Of a stretch of DNA of 64,000 nucleotides, positions 12,340 to 23,828 are shown in pieces; within the stretch, counting starts at the first letter, position 1, and each line of letters opens with the position of its first letter. The DNA comes from Begonia masoniana. Taxonomy: Eukaryota; Streptophyta; Magnoliopsida; Cucurbitales; Begoniaceae. The position numbers were made by a program, and so were the translations under genes. The stretch covers positions 43,985,646-44,049,645 of the forward strand of contig CM039508.1 in the NCBI GenBank assembly GCA_022432975.1, given 5' to 3'. The notes under the pieces are model-generated. The model saw only the letters and a list, made by a program, of their open reading frames with translations, had not been told where the DNA came from and ran no database searches.

Positions 12340-13011
12340 TATTGGGTTTTTTCCTCCTAATTGAAAGGGCCCAATTTGATGTGACCTTGATTTTAGGCCC
12401 ATGTCTTGAATGACATGTTTAGAACCTCTAGTGACATCTAGGTTTCAAGTGTGGATTAATTTACATCACAAGAGAGAAGATAGAAGAGAGAAAACTATTT
12501 CCATTTTCGGAGTTTATTGTAGCAGTTGGAGAAGAATCGCGTTTGCTGGCGTTTGCACCGTTAGATCGGCTTGAAATTTTGACAGCTTGTTTGTGATTTC
12601 TGGGGCTACATTCTGAACGGTGCAGATCGGTTTTTGAGCTTTTAAGTCTGTTCGACAGAGAAAAAAAGAACTGCGATTTTTGGGTAACCATTTTTAATTT
12701 TCTCTTGTTTGGTGTTCTTGTGCATTGTTGATTGCCAAGATTGTTACATTATCTTGATGAAAGTGTTGTATGCCTCTAGAATGATGATCTAGAGAGAACC
12801 TTGATTGTATCCATATTGATTATAGTGGATTGTTAAGCAGCCTATACGGGTCCCGTGGTTTTTACTCTCGTCTTGAGAGATTTTCCAAGGTAAAATATGT
12901 CTTGCATTGTGGATGTGATTTTATTGTTAGTTGTTCAATTATTCTTATACTTGGTTAATTGGGAAAGGTTTTTTTATACGAACTTCCGTTATGACGAACA
13001 CTTTCCCATCA
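12340..13011 (+). repeat. 5' LTR of Copia-1
   Basis: 672 bp; sister of 17061-17732 with visible scattered substitutions. It ends CATCA directly before the primer-binding region. Confidence 0.93.
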
Positions 13012-13014
13012 AAG

Positions 13015-13030
13015 TGGTATGAGAGCAAGA
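13015..13030 (+). other. Primer-binding site of Copia-1
   Basis: TGGTATGAGAGCAAGA, three bases inside the LTR. It has one mismatch to the usual TGGTATCAGAGC initiator tRNA-Met site. Confidence 0.8.
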
Positions 13031-13049
13031 TTTTGATTTGGGTATAAGG

Positions 13050-16000
13050 ATGGAGACTAACACATCTAGAATGGTGAGCTTGAATGGATCTAATTACAAT
13101 ATTTGGAAGGCTAAAATGGAGGACTTACTCTATGTTAAAGGTTTTCACTTGCCGGTGTTCTCTACGGACAAACCCGAGGACAAAAGCGATGATGAGTGGA
13201 ATTTGACGCATAGACAAGTATGTGGTTACATTCGTCAATGGGTTGATGACAATGTTTTGAATCATGTGATATCAATTTCTCATGCTCGTACTCTTTGGTC
13301 CAAACTTGAAGAATTGTATGAGAGGAAGACGGGAAATAATAAGTTATTTTTGATCAAGCAAATGATGTCCTTAAGGTATCAAGGTGGTCTTCCGATTACA
13401 TTTGATGACGAGATACAAGGTTTATGGCTCCTTGGTACTTTGCCTAACTCATGGGAGACTTTTCGAACGACGTTGTCGAATTCAGCTCCGAATGGTGTTA
13501 TCTCGAGGGATTTATTCAAGAGTAGTGTGTTGAATGAAGAGATGAGACGAAAGGCACAAGGTTCTTCTTCGCAATCCGATGTGCTGGTTACAGAATCGAG
13601 GGGGAGGAGTCAATGTCGTGATTCGAGTGATCGTACCACATCACATGGGTCTTCTTATAGGTGGGCAAACATTGAGTGTCATCATTGTGGTTTGAAGGGT
13701 CATATAAAGAAACATTGTCGGAAGTTGAAAAAGGAGAACAAGAAGAAAAACAACAACACCGCCACCACCACCAACAACAAAGAAGGTAAAAATCATGATG
13801 ATGTTGCTATTGTAGATTATTTTCTTATTGTTTGTGATAATGATGTTGAGAATGTTAATGTATCTTGTGATGAGATGGATTGGATTGTGGATAGTGGTGC
13901 TTCTACTCATGCTACCTCACGACGAGATCTTTTCTCAACATATGAGGTCGGTGATTTTGGTGTTGTTCGTATGAGCAATAGTGGTCAAGCTAAAGTAGTC
14001 GGAATATGTGACGTTTGTGTTGAGACAACTAATGGCACTACTCTTGTTCTCAAAGGTGTTAAGCATATTCCCGATATTCGCTTCAATCTTTTGTAAGTTG
14101 GAAGGTCGGGTGATGAAGGCTTTTGCAATTCTTTTTCGAGTGATGAATGGAAGCTTAAAAAGGGATTGATAGTTATTGCAAAAGGCAAGCGGCGTTCGAA
14201 TTTATATGTCGTCCGGTTTAGGATATCCAAGTGTTGCATCAACACTTGTGAAAATGATACTTCTTCTGAGTTGTGGCACAAGCGTTTGGCTCATATAAGT
14301 GAGAAAGAATTGGCTATGTTGGCTAAGAAGAATGTGTTATGTAGGGTTTCAAATGTGCACTTAAAGAGGTGTTCACATTGCTTGCCCAGAAAACAAATAC
14401 GGGTGTCGTTTAGATCATCTGAATCGAAAAGAAAGTCAGAGTAACTAGACTTGGTACATTCCGATGTGTGTGGGCCGATGAAGTCAAGATCACTTGGTGG
14501 TGCGTACTACTTTGTAACCTTTATCGATGATCATTCTCGAAAAGTTTGGGCCTATACATTAAAGACGAAAGATCAAGTGCTAAATACCTTTAAAGTGTTT
14601 CAGACTTCGGTTGAGAGGAAAATCGGGAAGAAGTTGAAGTGTATTCGAACGGATAACGGGGGTGAGTACATTGGATCTTTTGATGAGTATTGTCAAGAAC
14701 AAGGTATTCGTCATCAAAAGTCGCCTCTGAAAACACCGCAATTGAATAGGTTAGCCGAAAGAATGAATAGGACATTGGTAGAAAGGGTGAGGTGTTCGCT
14801 TTCACAAGCAAAATTGCCTAGATATTTTTGGGGTGAAGCATTGAGTACGGTGGTACATGTGTTAAACCTCACACCATGTGTTCCCTTGAATTTTGATGTG
14901 CTGAACCGTGTTTGAAGTGGTAAAGATGTCTCTTATGATCATCTACGGGTATTTGGGTGTATGGCTTACGTGCATGTTCCCAAAGATGAGAGGTCAAAGT
15001 TAGATGACAAGACCAAGAAGTGTGTGTTTGTTGGCTATGGTCTTGATGAGTTTGGATATCGATTCTTTGATCCGATTAATATGAAGCATGTTCGTAGTCG
15101 AGATGTTGTATTCATGGAGGATTATACCATTGAAGATATCGACAAGGTGGACAAGGTTGATTCTACTCAAGCAAATGAAGAGATGGTTGACATGGATCCA
15201 ATTTCAATTGCTCCTACCCCAATAATCACTGACTATGTCCCAATTGAGAATCAAGGTATGGATTTACATATGGGTAATCCTTTAAACACTAATGATTTTG
15301 TTGATGTTGATGTTGATGTTGATTCTAGCGTTCAAGCTAATGTTGAAAATGCCAATGAGCAAGAAAATGAAAATGTTGAAGAATTAATTTCTTCTAATGA
15401 ACCAAGGCGGTCTACTCGTGAGAGACGTCATTCGGTTAGGTACCCGTCACATGAGTATGTATTTCTCACCGATGGAGGAGAACCCGAGAGCTTTCAAGAA
15501 GCATTGGAAGATGAAAACAAAAAGGAATGGATGGATACCATGGAGGATGAGATGCAATCCCTTCGTGAGAATAATACTTTCGAGCTAATAAAGTTGCCTA
15601 AAGGCAAAAAAAGCTTTGAAAAATAGATGGGTGTATCGATTGAAGCAAGATGAACATACTTCACAACCTCGATACAAAGCTCGGTTGGTAGTTAGAGGCT
15701 TCTCGCAAAGAAAAGGTATTGATTTTGGCGAGATTTTTGCTCCCGTAGTCAAAATGTAATCCATTCGTATTGTTCTTGTTTTAGCAACTAGTCTTAACCT
15801 AGAGGTTGAACAAATGGATGTAAAGACGGCTTTTCTTCACGGGGACTTACAAGAAGAGATATACATGGAGCAACCAGAGGGTTTCCAAGAAAAGATGAAA
15901 GAAGGCTATGTTTGCAAATTGGTAAAGAGACTTTACGGTTTGAAACAAGCGCCATGACAATGGTATCGTAAGTTTAGTTTGGTAATGCTTGAACATGGGT

Positions 16001-17040
16001 ACAAGATGAACAAAACCGATCATTGTGTTTTTGTGCGAAAATTCTCTGATGATGATTTTATTATTCTTTTGCTCTATGTCGATGATATGTTGATTGTTGG
16101 AAGGAACATTTCAAGAATCAATGAGCTAAAAGGGACTTTGAGTGAGTCGTTTGCTATGAAAGATTTGGGACCGGCGCGTCAAATCCTTGGGATTCAAGTC
16201 ATCTGTGATCGAGATGCCAAGAAATTGCATTTGTTGTAAGAAAAGTACATTGAGAAAGTTCTTCGATGCTTCAACATGGATAAAGCTAAAGCAGTGAGTG
16301 TTCCTCTTGCTTCCCACTTTAAGCTTAGTCATAATCATTGTCCTTCTATCGATGATGAGAAGTTGTCTATGAAGAACGTTCTGTATTCTTCGGCGGTTGG
16401 TAGTTTGATGTACGCTATGGTTTGCACAAGACCCGATATAACGCACTCCGTTGGAATGGTGAGTAGATATCTTTTAAATTTGGGAAGACATCATTGGGAG
16501 GCCGTGAAGTGGATTATGAGATATCTCCGGGGAACGACGAATCTTAGATTAACTTTGGGATCTGAGAAGCCTATGTTGGTTGGATTTACATATTCAGATT
16601 TAGCCGGAAGCTTGGATGATCGAAAATCTACTTCGGGGCATATGGTGACTTATGCCGGAGGAGCCGTGGTATGACAATCTAAATTGCAAAAGTGTGTTGC
16701 ACTTTCTACTACCGAAGCCGAGCTTATAGCCGCCGTGGTGGCAACAAAAGAATTGTTGTGGTTGAAAAAGTTCACGATGAAACTTGAGTTGAAGCAACCA
16801 AGGTATTTTTATTTTGTAATAATCAAAGTGCAATTCATCTTGCGAAAAATTCTTCATTTCACTCGAAGTCAAAGCATATTGAAATTCGTTATCATTGGAT
16901 TCGTGACGTTTTGAACGATAAGATGTTGGAACTTGAAAAGATTCACACAGATGATAATGGTTCAGATATGTTGACAAAGGTATTGTCTCGGAATAAGTTT
17001 GAGTTTTGCCGCTCGGTTGTCGGGTTGACAACGCCCTCCA
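13050..17040 (+). pseudogene. Copia-1 gag-pol polyprotein (broken)
   Basis: Starts at ATG 13050 (METNTSRMVSLNGSNYNIWK). Gag is followed by a CCHC knuckle (CHHCGLKGHIKKHC, about 13680), protease (WIVDSGASTHATSRRD, about 13885), GAG-pre-integrase and integrase core (14250-14900; FIDDHSRKVWAY and RTDNGGEY), RT (about 15620-16250; LLYVDDMLIVG) and RNase H (16380-17030). Gag lacks roughly 20 residues after LIKQMMSLRYQ compared with the Tork copy at 32.4 kb, an internal deletion. Stops lie at 14094, 14442, 14913, about 15757, 15956, 16237 and 16672. There is a frameshift in an A-run near 15606 and another near 16810. Confidence 0.9.
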
Positions 17041-17044
17041 ACTT

Positions 17045-17060
17045 GTCGGTCGGGGGAGTT
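17045..17060 (+). other. Polypurine tract of Copia-1
   Basis: A G-rich stretch (GGTCGGGGGAGTT) directly before the 3' LTR TGTTGG. Confidence 0.75.
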
Positions 17061-17732
17061 TGTTGGATTTTTCCCTCTTAATTGGAAGAGCCCAATTTGA
17101 CGTGGCATTGATTTTAGGCTCATGTCTTGAATGACATGTTTAGAACCTCTAATGACATCTAGGGTTCAAGTGTGGATTAATTTACATCACAAGAGAGAAG
17201 ATAGAAGAGAGAAAACTATTTCCATTTTCGGAGTTTACTGTAGCAGCTGGAGAAGAATCGCGTTTGCTGGCGTTTGCACCGTTAGATTGGCTTAAAATTT
17301 TGACAGCTTGTTTTTGATTTCTGGGGCTACATTCTGAACGGTGTAGATTGGTTTTTAAACTTCTAAGTCTGTCCGACAAAGAAAAACAGAACTGTAAATT
17401 TTGGGTAACCATTTTCAATTTTCTCTTGTTTGGTGTTCTTGTGCCTTGTTGATTGCCAAGATTGTTACGTTATCTTGATGAAAGTGTTGTATGCCTCTAT
17501 AATGATGATCTAGAGAGAACCTTGATTGTATCCATATTGATTATAGTGGATTGTTAAGCGGTCTATACGGGTCCCGTGGTTTTTACTCTCGTCTTGAGAA
17601 GTTTTTTACGCTAAAATGTGTCTTGCATTGTGGATGCAATCTTATTGTTAGTTGTTCAATTATTCTTATACTTGGTTAATTGGGAAAGGTTTTTTGATAC
17701 GAACTTTCGTTGTGACGAACACTTTCCCATCA
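17061..17732 (+). repeat. 3' LTR of Copia-1
   Basis: 672 bp, TGTTGG...CATCA, followed by TSD GCTTC at 17733-17737. Confidence 0.93.
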
Positions 17733-17737
17733 GCTTC

Positions 17738-17997
17738 GGGGAAGAATCGCTTTTGGGTAAGCAAAATTTTCTCATTGCCCTTTCGATTTTGTTGCTGTCA
17801 CTCAACTATTCACATGATTTTCTTCTCAGGCTCGTAGGGAATAACTGAGCTATTTCAGACGCAGCTCGGCGGAGTTGGCGGCAGTCCCTTCATAGCAAAT
17901 CGGAGTCAGGGTAAGCGAGAGATTTCTGATTTCTCTTTTCTATTTTTAGAAGACTCTGTACATGGCGTATTAATGGTGTGTTGCTGGGAGGTTTGGC
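17738..17997 (+). other. Continuation of the split leader: probable exon ends and introns of an unidentified gene
   Basis: The leader begun at 12190 resumes after the TSD and meets a GTAAGC donor at 17757. A second exon-like block (17830-17910) is bounded by TTCTCAG and GGTAAGC. Nothing in it resembles coding sequence. The old copia element begins at 17998, so the rest of this gene is lost or displaced. Exon calls are inferred from splice-site words only. Confidence 0.35.
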
Positions 17998-18232
17998 TGT
18001 ATTAGAATTCCGAATCCATGAAGAAGAAAGAAGAAGAAATGGACGAAAATGTTCCACGCTGAAACTCCAAGTCACTTTACAAATTATAGGCTAACTCTAT
18101 ATCCACAGTAGCTGCCTTATTCTATTCGTACAAAATAAAACGAAAAACTGTAAAAGTAATTAACAGTAACCAACTCTGATTTCCAGATTAACTTCTTCCA
18201 ACCATGTCTCACAAGTAGTCTTAATATTCCCC
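17998..18232 (-). repeat. 3' LTR of the old copia element
   Basis: The left end TGTATTAG and the CCCCCTCAA (minus-strand TTGAGGGGG polypurine tract) immediately right of 18232 define about 235 bp. The minus-strand start reads TATTAAG rather than TG, probably mutated. No partner LTR was seen, so the ends are inferred. Confidence 0.5.
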
Positions 18233-19010
18233 CTCAAGATTGAGAAGGTATATTTACCAACTCCATCTTGCAAACAAGGTCATGAAAAAGGCTAGGATAA
18301 AGTGGCTTTGTTAAGATATCAGCAACCTGATGTTTAGAAGAAACATGCAGTGTTTTAATACCCTTTAGCTGAATTTGTTGTTGAACTATGACAATCAATC
18401 TCTATATGTTTTGTCCGTTCATAGAATACGGGATTAGTAGTAATGTATAAAGCTGACTAGTAGTCGCAAAATAAGAACGCCAGATTATTATTATCTAATC
18501 AAAAGCCTTCTAGAAGAGCTCGCAACCAAATTAATTCACATGTAACCTGAGTCATAGCTCATACTCTGCCTCCACAGTAGATTTAGAAACCGTTTGTTGT
18601 TTCTTGGATTTCCATGAGATTAACGAGTTTCCAAGAAAAACACGAAAACCCGTGATTGATCGTCTTGAATCTAGACACGTTCCCCAATCCAAATCACTAA
18701 AAGCTTTTAATTGGATATGAGATGAAGCTTAATAAAATAGACCTTGACTAGGAGAACCTTTTATATATCGCAATATGCGGAAAGCAACTTGCAGATGAAA
18801 TGTTGTAGGCTGAGATAAAAATTGACTCAATTTATTCACATCAAAGGTAATATCTGGCCGTGTAATTGTGAGATACATCAGTTTTCCAATGAGCTTTCTA
18901 TAGACAGTAGCATCATTTAGGGGAATACCTCTTTCAAGAGACAACTTATAGTTGACATCCATAGGTGTCAGCAAAGTTCCTTTGATTAATAGAAATTCCC
19001 TTATCGTTCC
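18233..19010 (-). pseudogene. Old copia pol, RNase H and C-terminal part
   Basis: Minus-strand translation shows the copia motifs YRKLIGKLMYLTITRPDITF and RYIKGSPSQGLFY (18729-18920), then further left [11 protein letters not shown] and KHQVADILTKPL (about 18290-18430), the usual end of copia RNase H. Several stops and frame changes are present. It continues at 33501 across the Tork insertion. Confidence 0.8.
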
Positions 19011-19633
19011 TGTTGGGAAAATAACAAAAATTTGTCGGAATGAGAAATGATAGTGGAAGCGATCCGAAAAATACCAGGAATATTTTCTCACGTCGTAAGA
19101 TTACAACGGCGAAGAAGTAAGAGAAATAATGAGTAAGACCAACACCGAGAATTTTACGTGGAAACCCAAATCGGGAAAAAATCACGGGGACCGAGTCCAA
19201 AAAGATCTCACTATGAAAAATAGGATTTACAATATTTTTCTAGATATCGAATATCCTAGAAAATATTCACTAAGAGAAATAACCACTCTTAGAACTCTCA
19301 ATGTGCACAAAAGCACCACACCTATTTTTCTCTCACTCTTTCTTTTCTCTCCCTCCAATATTCTCCTCACTATTTCTCTCCTTTTTCCTGAGAGAATCTC
19401 TCTTATCTCTTCTCCTCTTGTAAAAGAAGCTGTTTTGCTTCGGATGATTTGAACCCTTTCATCAAGCCTCTATTTATAGAGGCTTGAGAAGCGACACATT
19501 CCTTAAAATAAGGAATGTGATCGCAAAAAAAAGTGAAGGAGGCGCTGCAAAGAAGAAAGAAGATGTTTCTTCTTTCTTTATTTTCAAACATATTTATGAG
19601 GTGGGTCCCTCATCATAATGGAGGGACTCCACA
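19011..19633 (-). repeat. 3' LTR of the Tork copia
   Basis: 623 bp, TGTTGGG...TCCACA. It contains a perfect inverted repeat at 19463-19486 (11-bp arms CAAGCCTCTAT around TT) with the minus-strand TATAAATAG box inside it. Confidence 0.95.
19463..19486 (-). promoter_or_regulatory. Palindromic TATA box in the Tork LTR
   Basis: TATAAATAG on the minus strand lies at the centre of a perfect 24-bp palindrome. The copy in the sister LTR is at 33330-33353. It is the likely core promoter of the element. Confidence 0.6.
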
Positions 19634-20564
19634 AATCTCCCCCTCCCAACTTATGATGAGGCATCTCCAACAATCCGGCTCTTTGCCGACAAGCCTCGAG
19701 TTTTTCTTTTGGTAAAGCTTTCATCAACATATCCGAACCGTTTTCACTGGTGTGCACTTTTGCCAATTGCAACTGCTTTGTCTCGAGCAAATCTCGAACC
19801 CAATGATACCTCACATCAATATGCTTGGATCTCGAATGAAATGACGAATTCTTGGAGAGATAGATAGCACTCTGGCTATCACTGAACATAATATACTTCT
19901 CCTGGCGCAGACCCAATTCCTCAAGAAATCTCTTCATCCATAAAGCCTCCTTGCAACCCTCAGTGATCGCAATGTACTCGGCTTCTGTGGTGGAAAGTGC
20001 AACACAATCTTGTAGCTTGGATTGCCAAGACATGGCTCCTCCTGCAAAAATAATCAAGAATCCTGAAATGGACCTCCTGGAATCAACGTTACCGGCCATA
20101 TTTGAATCGGTGTACCCAACTAGCATAGGATCACTGCCACCGAAACATAAACACAATCTGGAAGTGCCTCTGAGATATCTGAATATCCACTTCACTGCTT
20201 CCCAGTGTTCTTTGCCAGGATTGGAGAGGAATCGGCTGACTACTCCAACTGAATGAGCAATATCGGGTCGAGTGCAAACCATGGCGTACATCAAACTGCC
20301 AACTGCAGACGCATAAGGAACTCGACTCATGTCAGCTCTGTCTTTCTCACTTGTAGGACATTGCTCTGAAGTGAGCTTGAAATGACCTGCAAGTGGAGAA
20401 CACACAGCTTTGGCCTTGCTCATGTTGAACTTTTCAAGTACTTTCTCGATGTAGTCTTCCTGAGATAACCACAGTTTCCCATTCTTCCTATCACGAGAGA
20501 TCTTCATACCAAGTATCTTCTTTGTTGCACCCAAGTCTTTCATAGCAAAAGACTTGCTAAATTC
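19584..20564 (-). pseudogene. Tork copia pol, end of RT and RNase H (3' half)
   Basis: Begins at the LARD border and reads FAMKDLGATKKILGMKISRD, then VGSLMYAMVCTRPDIAHSVG, LRGTSRLCLCFGG, the RNase H motif GYTDSNMAGNVDSRRS, and ALSTTEAEYIAITEGCKEALW. The frame is open over 319 codons and runs some 50 bp into the 3' LTR before its stop. It is labelled a pseudogene only because the gene is interrupted; the half itself looks undamaged. Confidence 0.93.
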
Positions 20565-21999
20565 TGTAACACCCGGGTTTTTTTATGGAAAATTGGAGAG
20601 AAGATTTATCGGAATTTGAAAGGGCATAATGGGAATTTAGTTATTAAAGTTAATTTAGTTTTATTAAAGTTATTATTAATTATTTTAAAAAAAAAAAACA
20701 TAAAACAACAGAATGGCATTCGCCATTCTGTTGTCGAGCCCGACGCCGAGCGAGGAGCAGGGGAGAGGAGGGAGAGTGCGAGCGACCTCGCTCTGACGGC
20801 GACCACGGCTCCGGCCACCGTTCAGACGTGCAGGCGCCGGCGAGCTGAAGCCAGAGCTCGGTTTGGCTTTCTCCGCGCCAGACCCGACCGGAAACAGGTG
20901 CTTTTCTCCCCTGTTTTCATTCTGCTTGAGGGCGTGAATGGCGAGCCAGCTTGGGCTCCGACCACCGGCCATTTTTGGCTTGTCTCGACATCAAATGGCT
21001 GGGCTTTGACCGGCGTGAATCGTCGGGCAAGGGAGGGCACCGATTGGAGCTAAAAACAATGAACTCCAATTTGGGGAAATTAAGTTTTTCTAGGTGTAGC
21101 CTCTGAATTTTGGTTAGTTTATGTTAATTAGGTGTGAGAGGGATTGATTAGGGAGGAATTGGGTGAGAATTGATGGAAAATCGAAAAGGGGGATTTTCCG
21201 GGTTTAGGGCAGAATCGGATTTTGCCAAATTGTCTTAGCTACGGTCGTTTGTTTTAAAATTCCTTTTGGCATGTTAAAATAGGTTATTAGAGGAATACGT
21301 GGCCGCTGGAATCGTTTGATTCCGATAACGGACGTGAAAGTTATGCACGTTTGAAGTTTCGGGTCGGTTTTTACCGAACCCAAATTAGTGGCCCGTTTAA
21401 TTAGATTTTAGTTGGATTAGGCTAGAAATAGTTGTTTGAAAGTAATTGGTGATTGTAGGCTTGATTTTAATAAAATTGAATATTTTTCGTAGGTCGAGCC
21501 ATAGGTGGATAGGTAACCGAGTAGCCTCAGCGAGCTAGGACGCCAGGTAAGTAGAGGACGTTTGTTTAGCCTTCGGGCCTACACCACGGAATGGTAGGAT
21601 TTATTTATTGTTTGGTGTTTGATTGTCTTCTTTGTTGGTCAAGCATTGTTGATGGTTGATTGCTTTACTTTGCTCTGGTCTGGTTAAGTATTTGTGAGTT
21701 GGCTGATTTGTTTTGTTTAAATGGTGGGTTGGCCGCTTTACTTTGTTTGAATCGTGAGTTGGTAGCTTTGCTTTGTATTACTTGGTTAGTTGTTTTGTTT
21801 GGTATTAAGTCGTGTGGTAATGAAATTCTTGGTTGTTGTTGGGATTTGAATATTGGTCGTTTGTTGTTTGTCGTTTGGTTGTCTTCTTTGTTAGTTAAGC
21901 ATTATTGGTTAGTTGTTGTTTGTTGTTTGAGTAATGAGTTGTTCAGTGTTGTTTGGTAATTGTTTGGTTGTTGGGGTTATTTTATATTGTGCATTGATT

Positions 22000-22896
22000 G
22001 AGCACGTGTACCGCCCTACGGGAACCCACGTGGCAGCATTGAGCACGTGTACCGCCCTACGGGGACCCACGTGGCAGCATGGAGCACGTGTACCGCCCTA
22101 CGGGGACCCACGTGGCAGCATTGAGCACGTGTACCGCCCTACGGGGACCCACGTGGCAGCATTGAGCACGTGTACCGCCCTACGGGGACCCACGTGTCAG
22201 CATTGAGCACGTGTACCGCCCTACGGGGACCCACGTGGCAGCATTGAGCACGTGTACCGCCCTACGGGGACCCACGTGTCAGCATTGAGCACGTGTACTA
22301 CCCTACGGGGACCCATGTGGCAGCATTGAGCACGTGTACCGCCCTACGGGGACCCACGTGGTAGCATTGAGCACGTGTACCGCCCTACGGGGACCCACGT
22401 GGCAGCATTGAGCACGTGTACCGCCCTACGGGGACCCACGTGGCAGCATTGAGCACGTGTACCGCCCTACGGGGACCCACGTGGCAACATTGAGCACGTG
22501 TACCGCCCTACGGGGACCCACGTGGCAGCATGGAGCACGTGTACCGCCCTACGGGGACCCACGTGGCAGCATGGAGCACGTGTACCGCCCTACGGGGACC
22601 CACGTGGCAGCATTGAGCACGTGTACCGCCCTACGGGGACCCCACGTGGCAGCATTGAGCACGTGTACCTCCTACGGGGACCCACGTGGCAGCATTGAGC
22701 ACGTGTACCGCCCTACGGGGACCCACGTGGCAGCATTGAGCACGTGTACCGCCCTACGGGGACCCACGTGGCAGCATTGAGCACGTGTACCGCCCTACGG
22801 GGACCCACGTGGCAGCATTGAGCACGTGTACCGCCCTACGGGGACCCACGTGGCAGCATTGAGCACGTGTACCGCCCTACGGGGACCCACGTGGCA
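22000..22896 (+). repeat. 41-bp tandem array with paired G-boxes (5' LTR copy, about 22 units)
   Basis: Contiguous 41-bp units beginning GAGCACGTGTACC. Twenty-one full units run from 22000 to 22860 and a partial one follows. Each normal unit has two CACGTG palindromes: one in GAGCACGTGTA and one in CCCACGTGGC (a G-box), 24 bp apart within the unit. A small CCCTACGGGG inverted sequence lies between them. Units are nearly identical, with a few point variants (GTCAGC, GTAGC, ATGGAG) and single-base indels near 22630-22675. Confidence 0.97.
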
Positions 22897-23037
22897 CTAC
22901 AATCTGGATTAGTGTCCCTTGTCGGGATACGGTGCTGGTGTGCAGCACCCCGAGGGGAACTCTATGAAGGATGACTGGCTAAAATAACAACGAATAGCAA
23001 ATAAACACAACTGAGTGATAGAAACTGCATGTGTTAG

Positions 23038-23190
23038 GTTGAGTTGCATTGTGGTGTTGTGTTGTTTGGTTGTTTTGTTCAGCGTTGGTGTAGCTTGTAT
23101 TCTATCCAGTCGAGTTGCATTGTGGTGTTGTGTTGTTTAGTTGTTTTGTTCAGTGTTGTGTGTATAGCTTGTATTCTATCTAGTCGTATT
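23038..23190 (+). repeat. Two-copy tandem repeat, about 78 bp, in the LARD LTR
   Basis: The words GAGTTGCATTGTGGTGTTGT and GCTTGTATTCTATC recur twice in order. The equivalent pair is at about 28905-29060 in the other LTR. Confidence 0.85.
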
Positions 23191-23828
23191 TGTTAATCCC
23201 TACTTGCTAAGCGTAAGCATACGTGTGTGTGTGTGTTCTGTGGTGTAGGTAACGACGCGGGTACAGGTAAGCTATGTGAGTCAGCCAAGATTTGGGAGCA
23301 GTCGGAGATGCACGGGGCGTGCCGGTGCGGGCAGTTGTCGGGGCGACTCCACCATGGTCTTCGGAGATGTGGACTTTGTATTTTGATAGCGTATTGTAGA
23401 TGTCTGTTGTTGTATATAGTTAAGTTAAGGGTGATATGTCGCCCTATATTGTGGTCTTTCTTCAATTAGGGTTGTTAATATTTTAGTTTAACTCTTTTCT
23501 GCTATTTGGAGATTTCTCACGCCGTATGCTGGATAGTTGGTTGGTTAGGAGTATTTTGGAACTGTTTGGGGATTGATTTATTGCAGGTACTTAGCATTTT
23601 GGGAGGCGCCATTTTCAGGCGTTACTTTGCCGAAATTTTCGGGAAGAATGCCGTGGTGCTTAAAGGTTAGGATTAAGGGGAAGAGTCTAGGCAGCTAGGT
23701 ATGACGTAAAGAGTTTAAGGAGATTTAGTTTTAAATCGTAGGGTGTTAGCCTTATTTTGTATGAGGTTTAATGTGGGATTGGTTAGCAAAGTAGCGCTCC
23801 GAGCCAGGGTGGGTTCGGGGGCGTTACA

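Larger units (their letters stand above)
12340..17732 (+). mobile_element. Copia-1: Ty1/copia element (Tork/Tnt1-like), degenerate
   Basis: Complete LTR retrotransposon. LTRs of 672 bp lie at 12340-13011 and 17061-17732. TSD GCTTC is at 12335-12339 and 17733-17737. The left LTR starts TA instead of TG by mutation; the right LTR starts TG, and both end CCCATCA. The primer-binding site and a G-rich polypurine tract are in place. The single pol order gag, protease, integrase, RT, RNase H is that of copia. The protein resembles that of the younger Tork copy at 19011-33500 (same gag start and integrase motifs), so they are related families. Many stops and frameshifts show it is dead. Confidence 0.93.
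20565..23828 (+). repeat. 5' LTR of the LARD
   Basis: 3264 bp. It has a GC-rich block (about 20720-21050), a TTG/TTTG-rich block (21600-21990), the 41-bp array (22000-22896), and a roughly 78-bp sequence repeated twice (about 23040-23190). It ends GGGCGTTACA. Confidence 0.93.

Noticed and set aside
20685..21053. GC-rich ORFs on both strands near 20.7-21.0 kb and again at 26.2-26.6 kb
   Set aside because: They are duplicate LTR sequence of the LARD, open on both strands because of base composition, with no recognisable domain.
22000..22896. CRISPR-like regularly repeated array (also 27535-28764, 50413-52060, 59005-59660)
   Set aside because: The units are contiguous without unique spacers, lie inside LTRs of a plant genome, and no cas-like gene is present.
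23193..23465. ORFs conserved in both LARD LTRs (also 29061-29337)
   Set aside because: Conservation is due to LTR duplication, not selection; overlapping frames on both strands.
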